Source: Heloderma charlesbogerti
Lineage: Eukaryota > Chordata > Lepidosauria > Squamata > Helodermatidae
Length of the DNA stretch: 64,000 nt
NCBI GenBank assembly: GCA_026122225.1
Contig: JANEZZ010001868.1
Location: 496,001 to 560,000 of the forward strand
Reading direction: 5' to 3'
The translations under genes were made by a program, and so were the position numbers. Positions 19,522 to 31,033 of this stretch are shown here, one piece after another. The notes under the pieces were generated by a model that was not told the DNA's origin, did not search any database, and saw nothing but the letters and a program-made list of their open reading frames with translations. The first letter of the stretch is position 1; every line of letters begins with the position of its first letter.

Positions 19522-19845
19522 GTGCCAGGTTGGGGAAGGCCAGTTTAGACTGTAATCAGAACAGGTAATCTCCCCCCTTTCTTAATTTGAGAGAAAAGGT
19601 GCCCCCTTTCCAGGAACTGGGGAGACCCCTCATAGGTACTGTTGCGGGGGTGGGAGGATTTGGGGGGAATAGGGGTGGCAAAGCCACGTGAGGTTTAACC
19701 AGGACATTTCCACCACACACACATGAAAAATTCAGTGCAGCCCCGAATAATATCATGGAAAGGAAAGGGGAGCTCCCTTGTCAGTATAGGGGTACTTGTG
19801 GGGAGAGATGCACACCGTGGGCATCTGTGGGGGAAAGTTGGCACC
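19522..19845 (+). repeat. About 300-bp intron-1 duplicate, copy 2
   Basis: Partner of 16912-17262, 2.6 kb downstream and in the same orientation. Shared blocks include 'tttagactgtaatcagaaca', 'aaaaattcagtgcagccccg', 'aatatcatggaaaggaaagg', 'cagtataggggtacttg' and 'gggcatctgtgggggaaa'. Either an intronic segmental duplication or two copies of an uncharacterised interspersed repeat. Confidence 0.85.
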
Positions 19846-19975
19846 CCTGTCTACTAACTGGCAGCAGCTCTCCAGGGTTTGAGGCCTTTGGGTCTTTGCC
19901 AGTCCTACCTGGGGATTGAACCTGGTGCCTTTTGTGCGCAAAGCAGGTGCTGTGCCTTCTCCTGAATGGTCCCTC
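19846..19975 (-). mobile_element. tRNA-derived SINE, minus orientation
   Basis: 'actaactggcagcagctctc' , 'cctacctggggattgaacct' and 'gcgcaaagcaggtgctg' are the reverse of the SINE whose sense head reads 'tagctcagtggcag' (22370-22545). The B-box-like GGGATTGAACCT is visible. Confidence 0.65.
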
Positions 19976-20214
19976 TCCTTTTCCAACGGGCTATTCAGTG
20001 GAAGTCCCTTTTGGCATTCGCCATTCAGGAGAACGTTGCCATCTTGCAGGTTTCAGGACAGGAGGTTGTTAGCATGGGCCCGTTCACAGACAGCGCTTTT
20101 TAAGTGCATGCTGAAATGTGTAGATGCAGCCCACAGGTATGTGAAAATCCGACGGGTATAGATCCAAGCTAGGGTAGACTGCAGGTTCCTGTAGAACCAA
20201 TGCTGAATTGTTGG

Positions 20215-20300
20215 TGTGTAGCCTTCCGCAACCTGATGCCCTCCAGATGTTTTGGACTGCAACTCCCATCGTTCCAAGCCAGCATAGCCATGGAGTAATG
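20215..20300. repeat. Palindromic MITE-like element, left arm
   Basis: 'ccctccagatgttttggact' + 'gcaactcccatcgttccaag'. Confidence 0.65.
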
Positions 20301-20744
20301 TGGAGTAACAACATCTCCAAGAGGAACACTTACAAATGTAACTCTGGATCATCCAGGATTAAGCAGTGACATCAACTTAAATATGAATGATGGGACAGAA
20401 AGCCTGGCACATGATGCTCAATGCGTGTTCCGCAAACTGACATGCCCGCACCAGGCCCACAGTAGAACATTTGGGTTTCTAGTGTGGTGCCTGTGTGGAC
20501 ACCTCTGTTGATGTTTGCCTGGATCCCTTCCCCTCATGATTTATTTTTATTTCCAGAAATAAGATTGGAGGTGATAGGGGACTTCCTAAGGGTTTAGAGA
20601 GGGCGGAGGGGAGGTATTTTTCCTGCCCTCTGTGTGTGTGTTTCTCTGAGCATCACCAGTTTGCCTTCTGTCAAATGGGTCTTGGAGCAGAAAACTGTGG
20701 GTCCGAAAGAACAGCTTTGTGTTTCAGAGCTCAGACTTAGACCC

Positions 20745-20830
20745 TCTGCCTTGAACAGAGGGTCTTGGGCAAGTTGCCTTTCTTTTACCATCACCCGCTT
20801 GCCTTCTAGGAAATGGGACTTTTGTGACTG
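20745..20830 (+). mobile_element. Possible MIR/CORE-SINE remnant
   Basis: 'ggtcttgggcaagttgcct' and 'aggaaatgggac' resemble a MIR 3' half. Short and weak. Confidence 0.3.
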
Positions 20831-21552
20831 GCAGCGCCCACTGCTGCAGCCATTTTGTGAATGGGCCGGCTCCCCCTGCATGGCGGTCATTTTGTGAGTG
20901 CCTGTGACGCTCGCTCAAACTTCCAGGTGCGCCCACCGGCCCAGGAAGTTTGGGACAGTGGCATTTCTAACACGGCTGCACATGTGCCTTATTGGGAGAT
21001 CGCATGGCGCAAAGGTGGAGGTGCCCATCTCCCCACCCCTCCAGGTCCCAGAGGAATAGGTCAGTGTACTGTGATGAGTAACCGCTTATGTGGAATGGAT
21101 GCTCCTCCAAGCCTCCAGGCCAATCTTGAGTTCCTTAGAAGTTTGACGCAGTAGTCCAGGAACTGGAAAAGTTGTCTGTACCTCTGCATGCCTTGTGGGT
21201 GGTGCCTCCAAATCTGAAATATCCTTTTGCCCGGCCCCACCCTGTACTTAAACCTTCTCCGACAGGTCCCTGTCGTGCCTCCTGTTGCAATCCTCCCAGG
21301 AGAAAGCCGTTCTGCCACACTCCAAGCAGCTGGGAGGACTTGTCTTCTCCCGGCGAGGTGCCTCCACCTCTTGCTCACTTGCCACCGAGGCCTGTTGCAA
21401 CCGAAGCCCAGTGGCGTCGCCGCGGCTGTTGTGACATCCCGAAACGAGCTGGCTTGGCAAGGAAGTGGCTCTCCTGAGGGAGGGAGCACCATCCTGCTGG
21501 GATTGGCAGGGATGCAAAAGAGTGAGGTGGCTAGAAAACCCTGGGTCCAAGG

Positions 21553-21700
21553 TGAGCTTAGTAGCAGAGCGCTTGCTTTGCACGCAGAACGGCCCACGTT
21601 CAGTCCCCTCCACTTCTGCTTGAAAAGGGTCAGGGGGCGTAAAGACCCTCTAAGTGGGAGCCACTGGCTGTCACCACAGACAGACAGTAGGCTGACCGTT
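21553..21700 (+). mobile_element. tRNA-derived SINE
   Basis: 'agcagagcgcttgctttgca' 'cgcagaacggcccacgttca' is a tRNA-like head with an A-box/B-box order, followed by a body with 'gggagccactggctgtca'. Same family as 22370-22545. Confidence 0.7.
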
Positions 21701-21702
21701 CA

Positions 21703-22245
21703 TTCATTATATTTCTATACCGCCTGATAGCCGAAGCTGTGTGGGTGGTTCATTTAATTTAAAAACTATGGCAGTACATTATATGAAGTATAAAGCCATT
21801 TCCATAATGACATAGAAAAGCACACACCACAACATATCTCTAAAACGATTTAAAACAACCAGAGGCAATCAGGAGACTCATTATATGCTGCCAGATGGCT
21901 GAGAGAAGAGGGCAGTTTTGGCGCCAGTCAGGTTCACAAACATTAAAACCACAAAGTACAGAACAATAACAAAAGTATAAAATATAAAAGCTGAAAACGA
22001 TGGTATAAAAATGCAACCAGAATAAAACCTAGCAGCAATGCAGAGATTGAAAATACAGTTGTGGATTTAAAACAGCAAAGTTAAAAGACAATGCTGGGAA
22101 AATAAAAAGGTCTTCACTTGGCGCCAGAAGGAAAATACAACTTCGGTGCCAGGTGAACCACTCTAGGGAGCTCATTCCACAGCCAGGGGGCCACAGCAGA
22201 AAAGGCCCTCTTCCTGGTAGCCACACCGACCAATGGTCTAACTTT
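21703..22245 (-). mobile_element. L2-type LINE 3' end
   Basis: 'atatttctataccgcctgat' 'agccgaagctg' is the reversed 3' tail; 22140-22225 gives the reversed ORF end with 'gctcattccacagcc' and 'cagaaaaggccctcttcct' (minus-strand RAFSAVAP-like). Confidence 0.7.
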
Positions 22246-22369
22246 GGGAAGATGGCTTTCCCTATCTCCAGTCCCAGGGACCGTCACTCCAGGATTAGTT
22301 GAGCGCCCCTTTCAGCCCGGGCGCTGTCTGTCTGTCACCTCACACCCGTCAGCTGGTCCTTTTTAGGAG

Positions 22370-22545
22370 AGTGTCATAGCTCAGTGGCAGCCCCCCTGCT
22401 TGGCAGACCACAGCTCCCAGGTTCAGTCAGCTGCAGCTCCAGGTAAGTGGGTCAGGGAAAAGGTGAGACGCTTCTCTGTGTGAGACCCTGGAGAGCCACT
22501 GCTGGTCAGGGTAGAGCATATTGGGCTGGATCCTGTGCCTGTTGA
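22370..22545 (+). mobile_element. tRNA-derived SINE
   Basis: 'gtcatagctcagtggcagcc' and 'ccaggttcagtcagctgc' form a tRNA-like head; 'gagaccctggagagccactg' and 'ctggtcagggtagagcata' are the diagnostic body. Other copies: 21553, 19846 (minus), 42800, 60195 (minus). Confidence 0.75.
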
Positions 22546-23269
22546 ATATTCGAGGAGGAGAGTTGCACTGAGTTTTCCTCCCCTTTGCCTCGTCCTTGTT
22601 TCTGGCCTCTAGCACAGCTTTCCAAATCAGCCCCCCTGCCCAAGTTACGAGTCTTCAAAAAAAGATGCTTCCTCCCTGCCCATACTTACTCGGTAGTTAT
22701 CTGTGACTCACTGACAGCTGTGGAATGACACACCTCCTTCCTGGTTTGCAGAAGCATCCATCTCTGCTGGGCAATTCTTAGTTGCTGTAGCTGGGCATTA
22801 AAGCACACAGTTTGGCCAAGAAGAGCGCTGGCCCTCAGCTCCCCAGTTCAAAAGCTCTGCCCGGCCTGAACCTCAGATGAGGTTTTATTGACATGCTCCC
22901 AACCAGCATTGGTGTGCTAATACTGAACTACCCTGCAGGGCTGTTGGAAAGATTACTGAGATGCTTGTCAGATTCCAGGGGTAGCCATGTTGGCCTGTTA
23001 CAGCAAAGACGTCCAAAATGTCTGATGTCACCTTAGAGCAGGGATGAAGAACCTGAGGCCTGGAGGACAAACCCAGCCCTCCTGAGTTCCCAATCCAGTC
23101 CTACAGGGTTCCGAAGAGGGTCACACACACACACACCCAACCAACCACCAATAATTTGGTGGCTGTTGTGCACTTTTTCCCCATTCTAAAGGGTCAACAT
23201 GGGTCTCCTATGGCTTCATTCCTGGCAGTAAGAGCTTTATTTGACCTTTGTCATGTTCCCCCCACCCCA

Positions 23270-23500
23270 CCCCCTGGCCTGGGCTTTACAGGCTGACAGA
23301 TCTACGATGGCAGAATCTTTGGTGGACTTATTCTTCTTTCTTTCTTTACTGTATGTTTATACCACCTTTCAGACGATTCTTCCTTCACAAAGTGGCTCAC
23401 ATCAATAAGAGAGAGAGAGCAAGAGACAGGCCCAGCCCTCAGGCTTCCAGAGACACACAAGGATAGGGAAGTGAAGGAGGGAGATCAGGTTTTGAAAGCC
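23270..23500 (-). repeat. Unclassified LINE-tail-like repeat
   Basis: 'tgtttataccacctttcaga' ... 'gacaggcccagccctcaggc' 'agacacacaagg', the 10335-10515 family. Confidence 0.5.
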
Positions 23501-23649
23501 AGAGCGAGGTGGTGGGCATTTAAACGCAGTTTGCAGGTGACCTTCACTTGGAGAAGTTTCGCACCTGACATGGTGAGCATTCATCCATGGAACTTTCTGC
23601 CACAGTGAAAAGCATAACTTTGAAGGTACCCCAAAGCTTTCTGTGCGTG

Positions 23650-23885
23650 TGTCTAGCCCTGTTACGACACCACGACAACGCAAAACAATTTTTTAAACCC
23701 TGGGTTGTCTCTCTCTTGACAAGCCAGAGTTCCTGGTTTTCACACAACACTAAACAACCCAGGGACGGAGCATCCCTGGGTTATTTAACCGCTCCTACTT
23801 GCATGCTGTCCTGTTTTCAACAACATGGGTTTTTTTAAAAACAGCAACCCTGGGTTGTTGTGACGTCTGAACCTATGAAAACTGT
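23650..23885. repeat. DNA-transposon-like repeat with internal inverted ACAACCC motifs
   Basis: 'aaaccctgggttgtctct' , 'cacacaacactaaacaaccc' , 'atccctgggttatttaacc' and 'caaccctgggttgttgtgac' are repeated in both orientations. A related copy lies at 42940-43190. Class unassigned. Confidence 0.45.
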
Positions 23886-24324
23886 TCAAAATGACTTTGA
23901 GCATTTGGGGAAATCCATATATAAAATACCAAGCAGTATTAAAAAGGGGGGAGCAGTCAGTCTTGTGTTTGAGGAACATCTTTGGGTCAAACAACAGTTC
24001 GTGGAAACTGTGTTGCTCAGATCCAATTGGAATCTGCAGGCTTCTCTCAGCTTTTCGGAGACGCTGGGAAGGGCTGCCTGCAAATTATGTCTAAACGGAG
24101 TGCAGTTGCCATGGGATTCAACAGCAAATCAGGAGGTGATTATGCAATCTTTCTCTTTGCTGCACATTGTGGCAATAGTTGACGCTTTTTTTGCGCAGGG
24201 GGTGGCAGGGACCAAACATAATCGGATGAGGGAGTTTGGGGCAGGGATGAAACTGCAGATAACGTGGCAGAAAGCATTTGATGATCAAGGAAGCCCGAAA
24301 TTGGAGAAGCAGTAAGGCAACTTT

Positions 24325-24610
24325 CTCCAACTTGGCGCCCTCCAGATGCGTTGGACTACAACACCCATCCTTCCTACCCAGTTGGTGATGGCTGCTGTAA
24401 TAAGGTGTATTTATTTATTACATTTCTGTACCACCTGTTAGCCAAGGATCTCAGGGCAGTTCACGAAACAAAACCTAAAACTGGAAGGTACAATAACATA
24501 GTAAAACAAAGTGTTAAAAAAGCTTATGTTTAAAACAGAAGAAAACCAAAGCTATTATGCAACCCGAAGGGCTAAAGAGAAGACTCTTATTTACGTGGTT
24601 CTGTTCATGT
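24325..24610. mobile_element. MITE left arm followed by L2-type tail
   Basis: 'gccctccagatgcgttggac' (24338) is the palindromic family; 'tttatttattacatttctgt' 'accacctgttagccaagg' (24410) is a reversed L2-type 3' tail. Confidence 0.6.
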
Positions 24611-24659
24611 GACTGGTCAGTACAGTCAAGCTGCGAAACGATTAATCTGCATTGGACGC

Positions 24660-25320
24660 CCTGTTGCCCTCAGAGGAGTTAAAACAAGGACAGGTTATAC
24701 TTGGGGAGGGGGTAGAGAGGGGGAATTTTCTGTGTCGGATGAGGCATCTTCAGGCCTGCAAGGCTTTTCTCGGGTCTTCTGGTGTTGCTCTGTGCTGTCA
24801 AGGGGGAAAGCGAGAGGAGGGATGGATGGACGTCAGCGAAGCCCAGCCTGTGCCAGCTAGTCCACCGGAGCGGAAGCCCTCTCGGTTGACCAGCGTCTGG
24901 AAGAGGAAACGGGGCGTTCTGTGCTGTTCTGGGAATCCTCTGCACCTCCCTGTGCTGCCCCAGAGACGCTGGGACTCTGTTTTGCCAAGGGTGGTGAGGT
25001 CTGGCCCTAGTAATCCTGGCGGGCGGGTGGGGGTGTGCTTTCTCTGAACAGTTCATTTGGACACCAGAAGCGGCCTCCTTCTCCACCCAGCCCAAGAGAG
25101 GCTCTCTGAGGTCTCGGACCAAGGGAGGTCTTTCCCCTGCTGTACCTGCTGCTAGAGAGATTATTCAAGACAGAGCCCCAATTTTATTTTTTTTAATGAC
25201 CTGCATAGGTTCTCTCAGCCCATTTTCTGGGAAGTGTGGAGGTCAGGAGACGGTCCTCGTAGGCGTGGATTTGTCACTGAAAGGGACCCCGAGTCGGCAC
25301 ATTTGCCCTCCAAGACCCAC
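24660..25320 (+). other. ELL intron 1 interval without recognised features
   Basis: Single-copy-looking, moderately GC-rich DNA; no splice-bounded exon or transposon recognised. Confidence 0.4.
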
Positions 25321-25321
25321 T

Positions 25322-25380
25322 TTCTCCAACTTGGTGCCCTCCAGATGGCTTGGACTACAACTCCCATCATCCCCAGACAT
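25322..25380. repeat. Palindromic MITE-like element, left arm
   Basis: 'ctccaacttggtgccctcca' 'gatggcttggactacaactc' 'ccatcatcccc'. Confidence 0.7.
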
Positions 25381-25904
25381 CAGACTTTCCTCCTCCCTTC
25401 CCCCATCCCACTCCTCAGAGCATTGGCAGAAGCCTTTCCCAGCCCTGTTACCGGAGAGCGCTGAACCACAGATGTCAGGGCCTCAGTCTGGGATGTCCTG
25501 CAGGCATTGCTTCTCTGGAGCCCCGCTTCTCCCCCTGGGAGTTCACGTTGAGCAGGAGAACCAGAGGGAGGGTGCTGAGTGCCTTTGAAGGGCTGCCAAG
25601 GTCAGCAGAAGCCAATCCAAACTGACAAGACAGGTGAGGTAGTCTTGGTGTGGAGCCAGTAGGACCCATCCCCGCTCCCAGGGGCTGTTGCTCCAGGATT
25701 AGTTGAGCGAGCCATTCAGCCTGGGCTCTTGCCCATCCCCAGGGGCTGGCTCTTTATCAGCTGCCCGGGGTGTCTCTTCCGTTTCGTTTGCAGCCCCTCA
25801 GATGTTGACCATCATGCAAAGCAGAAGCTTTTCAACGGTCCTGTCCAGCCGGATTGGGGCTCCAGGGTCTGGGGGGGGGGCAGCTCTTGTACCAAAAGGA
25901 ATGC

Positions 25905-25985
25905 ATCAAACAGTCCAAGCAGGGGCTGGACTTGATGGTCTTGTAGGCCCCTTCCAGCCCTACTATTCTGTGATTCTGTACTATT
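25905..25985 (+). mobile_element. CR1 LINE 3' tip (type A)
   Basis: 'gacttgatggtcttgtaggc' 'cccttccagccctactattc' 'tgtgattctg', the last 80 bp of a type A CR1. Confidence 0.8.
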
Positions 25986-26144
25986 ATATGAAGCAGAGGT
26001 TTGCTTCTAGAAACAGGCAGGCACACACCTGTTGTGTGCAATTATATAGTGCCCAAGGAAAAATCACTCTGTATGTCCTCAGAGGCTCTCCTCACGTGTC
26101 ACACGCTCCAGCTCATCCGTGACATGAATCAGCACAGCCTAGGC

Positions 26145-26265
26145 CATAGGGGTAGGCACCCTGTTGCCCTCCAGGTGTGTTGGACTACAGCGCCTATAAT
26201 CCCTGGCCATTGGCCATGTTGGCTGGGGCTGCTGGGAATTGTAGTCCACAGCATCGCGGCTAGTC
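26145..26265. repeat. Palindromic MITE-like element, near full-length
   Basis: 'gccctccaggtgtgttggac' at the left and 'gctgggaattgtagtccaca' at the right around 'ccattggccatgttggctgg'. Confidence 0.7.
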
Positions 26266-26279
26266 GCCATCAACGGTCT

Positions 26280-27730
26280 TATTGGAGGCCTCTGGCTTGG
26301 GATTCTGGTTTTGGCAGAGGCTTGGTCTGGTCTCACCGGGCGCTTTTGCTTATTTTCTTTTTCTTGGGACCCCCCCAATTCCTGCCAGCCCATGTGGGCA
26401 GCACAATTAGAACAAAGAAGCATCTCTTCCCAATTCAGGATGTTATGATGGTTTCTAGTATGGTGCTGTCCCATCCAGCTTGGACCAGCAAGGACCCCTC
26501 TTCTTCACTGGCATTCCACCCTTCAGTGCCTCTTTCTCCCCAAGGTGGTCAGCCTGTGCTGGGCTTGTAGCGCTTGAGGCAAGCTATCACGCTCCTCTGC
26601 GCATGCAAGGTTTCCTGCAAGAAAAAAGCTGCTAGCCTTTTTTTTTTTGTACCGGGAGTAAGGTCCCGTCATTTGAGCCCCTCACCATCATTTGAGCCCC
26701 TCACCAGTAGTCTTGAAATGACATAGCCCAGGTACAGGATCCCCAACTCAGAGGAAACTAGCCCTGTGTCTTGGCTATGCTTGGGCAGTCCCACCTCCGT
26801 TGCAATCCTTTCATGTCCTGAAATGTTGCACTTCTGTGCAAGGCACTGAAGCTGCCCCCTCTGAGGCCTGCATGTTGATTTGGCAGTCATTAGGGCTAGG
26901 AACTTGTCCTTCTATTTTTAAAATGTGTCATATTATTTTTTTGCTGGATCACAGCATGCATGCAGTCCTGAAAAATAGGTTTCCCGGGCAAATTAAGCCC
27001 CTGAAGCTTGTTAATGTGGCTTGTTATGTGTATCCAGATCTTTTGTGTGCAACTAATGAGAGAGGAATTGGTGAGGCTTTGAGTGGAGGTCAGAGCTGTG
27101 TGTGTGTAAGCCTTCTCTGCTGCCCTCTCTGTGTGTTTTTCTTCCTTTCTTTCTCAGAATTAGCCTTAAGCGGTGGGTTGCAACCCAATATGTAATCCTG
27201 CAGTAATAAGTCAGTGTGTACAGCCTGGCCAGAGCTTGGCTAAGGAGGCTGCAATAACAAAACAGAGTGAAAAATAATTTGAGCAAGGAAGTGGGTTTTG
27301 GTTTTCAAACTCCTGGAGATTTTTGTAAATGGGAAGCCCAGGGGTGGGGGGAGAGAAATTCTGCAACATATGCTGGGGGCAGGGCCCTTCCTGCCTGGGT
27401 TTTAAAAGTGATGTGCACCAGGAATTCAGCACAACTGGAGTGCAACTGGGACACAGAGCTGGTGATTTTTATTAGTTTGTTTGGGGGGACTTGAGAACTG
27501 CCTTGAGCTCAGGAATAGATTGAGGCAGGTGGGTTTGCCTTGGCACTCCCACCTGTGAAACATGTCTGCCTTGCAGTGTGGTTTCTAGGGGGGTGGGGGG
27601 TTGTGGCAGTACAGCGGGCAGGGGGTTAGTGTGGATTAGAGGAGAAGGCCCAGTGTGTGTCTGGTTGAACAGAGGACGTGGGAGAGCAAATTGGCGACAG
27701 AGGTGACCCCTTCACGAAAGCATCATGTGA
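26280..27730 (+). other. ELL intron 1 interval without recognised features
   Basis: No confident repeat or exon on either strand; only a short duplicated phrase 'tttgagcccctcaccat' at about 26672 and 26692. Confidence 0.4.
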
Positions 27731-27734
27731 ACCT

Positions 27735-28152
27735 AGGAAGAGCCGTGTCAGATCAGGCCAAAGACATAGCCAGTCCAGCTTCCCCTTTCTCTCAGTGGCC
27801 AACTATATGCCTTTGGGAAGTCCTTCTTCATACAGTGCGTAGTAAAACTATGGAATTGGCTACCACAAGATGTAGGCATGGCCACCAACTTCGACGGCTT
27901 TAAAGGGAGATTAGGCAGAGTCATGGAGGAGAAGGCTATCAATGGCTACTAGTCCAGATAGCCACATGCTACCTCCAGTATTGGGGGCAGTTCATCTATG
28001 TACGTAATGCTGGGGAGGATGGGTGAGAGGGCGCTGTTGCACTCATGTCCGGCTTGGCGGGTTTCCCAAGGGGAGCTGGTTGGCAATGCTGTGAACTGAA
28101 TGCTGGACTAGGTGGGTCTCAACCAGTACAGCTCTTCTTATGTTCTTACAAA
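27735..28152. mobile_element. CR1 LINE (type B) fragments, short minus piece then plus copy
   Basis: 27750-27822 is a minus-oriented tail fragment ('agtggccaactatatgcctt'). 27823-28152 is plus-oriented, with WLPQDVGMATNFDGFKG-like coding ('aactatggaattggctacca') and the 'cttcttatgttcttac' end. Confidence 0.75.
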
Positions 28153-28175
28153 GCCTGTAACAGGTCAAGAGGGCA

Positions 28176-28438
28176 GTATTTATTTATTTATTTATTTATT
28201 TATTGCATTTATACCCCGCCTTTCTCCCTCTCGCAAGGAACCCAAGGCGGCTTACATTATCCTCCTCCTCTCCATTTTATCCTCACAACAACAACCCTGT
28301 GAGGTAAGTTGGGCTGAGAGTCTGTGACTGGCCCAAAGTCACCCAGTGAGCCTCCATGGCCAAGTGGGGACTAGAACCCGGATCTCCCGGCTCCCAGTCC
28401 GTCACTCTCACCACTACACTACACTGGCTCTCGCCAGT
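28176..28438 (-). mobile_element. Sauria-type tRNA SINE, full-length
   Basis: Reversed, it reads a tRNA-like head (gagccagtgtagtgtagtgg ... gggttctagtcccc) with Pol III A and B boxes, then 'ccatggaggctcactgggtg' , 'cctcacagggttgttgttg' and a tail of 'gcgggg tataaatg' followed by (AAAT)n. This head-body-tail order is that of Sauria SINEs, known from squamates. The copy is well preserved. Confidence 0.85.
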
Positions 28439-29230
28439 AGCACCCTCTCGCTCGTCTCCTGTAGTGTGGTGCCTCCAATCCTTGCCATCTTGACTGGTAG
28501 CCTTTGATAGCATATCCTCCATGCGTTTGGCTAATCCTTTTTTAAAGCTGTCCAAGTTGGTGGCCGTCGCCACATCTTCTGGAAGTGAATTCCATCATTT
28601 GACTATGCGCTGTGTGAAGAAGGCCTGAAGCTCCCACCATTCAGTTTCAGCAGAGAACCCCAGCTTTTAATATTAAAGGAGAGGGAGAAATAGTCTCTGT
28701 ATCCATTTTCTCCACACCATGCATAATTTTATGAAACCTCTACCACTCCCCACTTATTAAACTAAAAAGCCCCAGGCTTGCAGGGGAGGTTGTTTTGGCC
28801 CCCTCATCATTTCGATTGCCCTTTTCTGCACCTTTTCCAGCTCTACAGTACCCTTTTGAAGTGTGGTGACTAGACTTGTACACACTGTTCCGAGCATGGA
28901 ACATGTGACTAGAATTGTACACTCCATGGGTTTGCAAAATTACTGGTTTTATTTTTAACCTGTTTCCTAATAATCCCGATCATGGAATTTGGCCATGTTC
29001 ACAGCTGCTGATAACTGGGTCAGCATTTTCATTGAGCTCTCCGCCATGACCTTAGGGTCTCCTTGCTGGTCAGTCACTGCCAGTTTAGACCCCATCAGTG
29101 TATAGGTGAAGTTAGGAGTTTTTTTGTACCAGTCAGCACCATTTTACATTGAACTATGTGGGCTGTTTTTTGCCTGCAGATTTTTTCTAGCCTCCTAGTA
29201 GGCTGAATTTCCATTCTGCCATGAAGGAGG
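28439..29230 (-). mobile_element. CR1 LINE (type B), longer 3' part
   Basis: Reversed text gives the ORF2 end (ATATNLDSFKKGLAKRMEDM at about 28505-28573), the LEKVQK region near 28830-28860 and, further 5', a segment near 28990-29200 about 'ttcacagctgctgataactg'. It is one of the longest CR1 pieces here. Confidence 0.75.
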
Positions 29231-29449
29231 AAAAGCCCCCTTCTCTGCAGTTACCTCTTAGCAGACTACTGTTAAAAATTGCCTTTTACCAAGGAACTGA
29301 TGAAGGAGAGATCCATCCCTCCGTCAGCCAGCTTGTTCACCTGCATGGAATTCCTGGTCGTCTGTGGCGACCAGGCAAATTCTTAAAAGCAAAGCTGTAA
29401 TAGAGATGTCCATAACTATAATTGTGTGTTTCACAATGCACATTTCTGT

Positions 29450-29720
29450 CAGGCCCACGTGAAAGGGGCTTTCTCCTGTGTTGTTCCCATCCTGTGGAAT
29501 ACACCCCCTCAAGAACCATGATTGACCACTGCTCCCTTGGCTTTTACAAAGGGGGTAAAGACGCTTCTTTTTAACCTAGCCTTTTAAATTATGTAGTTTT
29601 AATATTGTACTGATCTGTTGTTTCAGAGTTTTATGGTTTTAAATTCCTGTGCACTGCCTTGAGTAGCAAATACGGTAGCATATAAATGTTTGTTTATTAT
29701 TAATAAAATAAATGATGGTG
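29450..29720 (+). mobile_element. L2-like LINE 3' end
   Basis: 'gtgaaaggggctttctcctg' ... 'tgcactgccttgagtagcaa' 'atacggtagcatataaatg' and an AT-rich tail. Confidence 0.6.
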
Positions 29721-29737
29721 AATAGTCATAAGAACAT

Positions 29738-30310
29738 TAGAATCATAGAATAGTAGGGTTGGAAGGGGCCTACAAGGCCATCGAGTCCAACCCCCTGCTC
29801 AATGCAGGAATCCAAGTCAGAGCATCCCTGACAGGTGGCTGTCCAGCCTCGTCTTGAAGGCCTCCAGTGTGGGAGAGCCCACCACCTCTCCAGGTCATTG
29901 GTTCCATTGTCGTATTGCTCTAACAGTAGGAAGTTTCTCCTGAAGTTCAGCCGGAATCTGGCTTCCTGCAGCTTGAGCCCATTCTTCCGTGTCCTGCACT
30001 CTGGGATGATGGAGAAGAGATCCTGGCCTTCCTCTCTATGACAGGCTTTCAAGTCCTTGAAGAGTGCTATCATATCTCCCCTCAGTCCTCTCTTCTCAAG
30101 GCTAAACATGCCCAGTTCTTTCAGTCTCTCCTCATTATTTTGTCCACCTCTATCATGTTTCCACTCACTCGCCTTTTTTCCAAGCTAAGCAATCCCAGCT
30201 GTCGTAACCTTCTCATAGGGGAAATGCTCCAGCCCCTGGCTCAGTTTAGTTGCCCTTTCTGCCCTTTTTCCAACTCTACAATATCTTTTTTTAGGTTCCT
30301 GTCTTGTTCT
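29738..30310 (-). mobile_element. Two CR1 copies joined head to tail (type A then type B)
   Basis: 29738-30135 is type A in minus orientation with MFSLEKRGLRGDMIALFKDL and the gaatcatagaatagtagg tail. From about 30136 the text switches to type B ORF2 in the same orientation ('ccacctctatcatgtttcca'). Confidence 0.85.
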
Positions 30311-30890
30311 AAGGCTTTCTGACACCTGTGTAAAGTGCTCCAAACACTCATATGGGTTAGAGAAGAGCTGGGTATTGGTTATTGCTTGGGGTGGGGTGGC
30401 TTGGGGTCCAAAGGTTTTGGATTTGCAGCCTTGCGCAGTCGGACATCTGTTCCAGTTTCACATGTGCTTAATCGCTTGAACTGGTGCTGGCCTGCAGGGC
30501 TGATGGAGAAGAGTCGACTGCTCAAGGCAGTCTTTGGAAACTTGCTCCTGATGCTGGCATCCAGCTCAGAAGCATTTAGGCGGATGGGGGGGGAGCTGTT
30601 AAATGTTGGTGGTGATTTAAAAGGGGAAGCTTCCATGTTCAAAAGCACTCTACCTCTGAATCGCAGACAGCAGAGATGAACGGGGGGAACATCGCTGCCT
30701 TTTTGGCACCTGGTGGCCTCTGTTGGCAGCAGCACCCTGGGCCAGGTGACGCCTTGCTGTGAACCAGGAAGGCAGTTTTTACATTATGGCTACTCCCAGT
30801 AACATCAGGTTACTGACTGATGACTTGCTGGGGTGTGTTAGATCAATTCATGGATGATAGGTCTGTTCATGGCTGTTAGCTGTGGTTGTT

Positions 30891-31033
30891 TAAACCAGGC
30901 TTCCCCAACCGGGGGTCTTCCAGATGCGTTGGACTGCAACTCCCATCCTTCTCAGCCAGCCATGCTGGCTGGGAAGGATGGGAGTTGTAGTCCAACACAT
31001 CTGGAAGACCCTCGGTTGGGGAAACCTAGTTTA
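30891..31033. mobile_element. Palindromic MITE-like element, best full-length copy
   Basis: About 65-bp arms: 'taaaccaggcttccccaacc' ... 'cttccagatgcgttggactg' 'caactcccatccttctcagc', centre 'cagccatgctgg', then the reverse complement ending 'ggttggggaaacctagttta'. Arm identity is around 90 percent by eye. Confidence 0.9.

Noticed and set aside
21061..21727. Overlapping frames of 120-178 codons in ELL intron 1
   Set aside because: They cross a tRNA-derived SINE and show no domain; both strands are open by chance.
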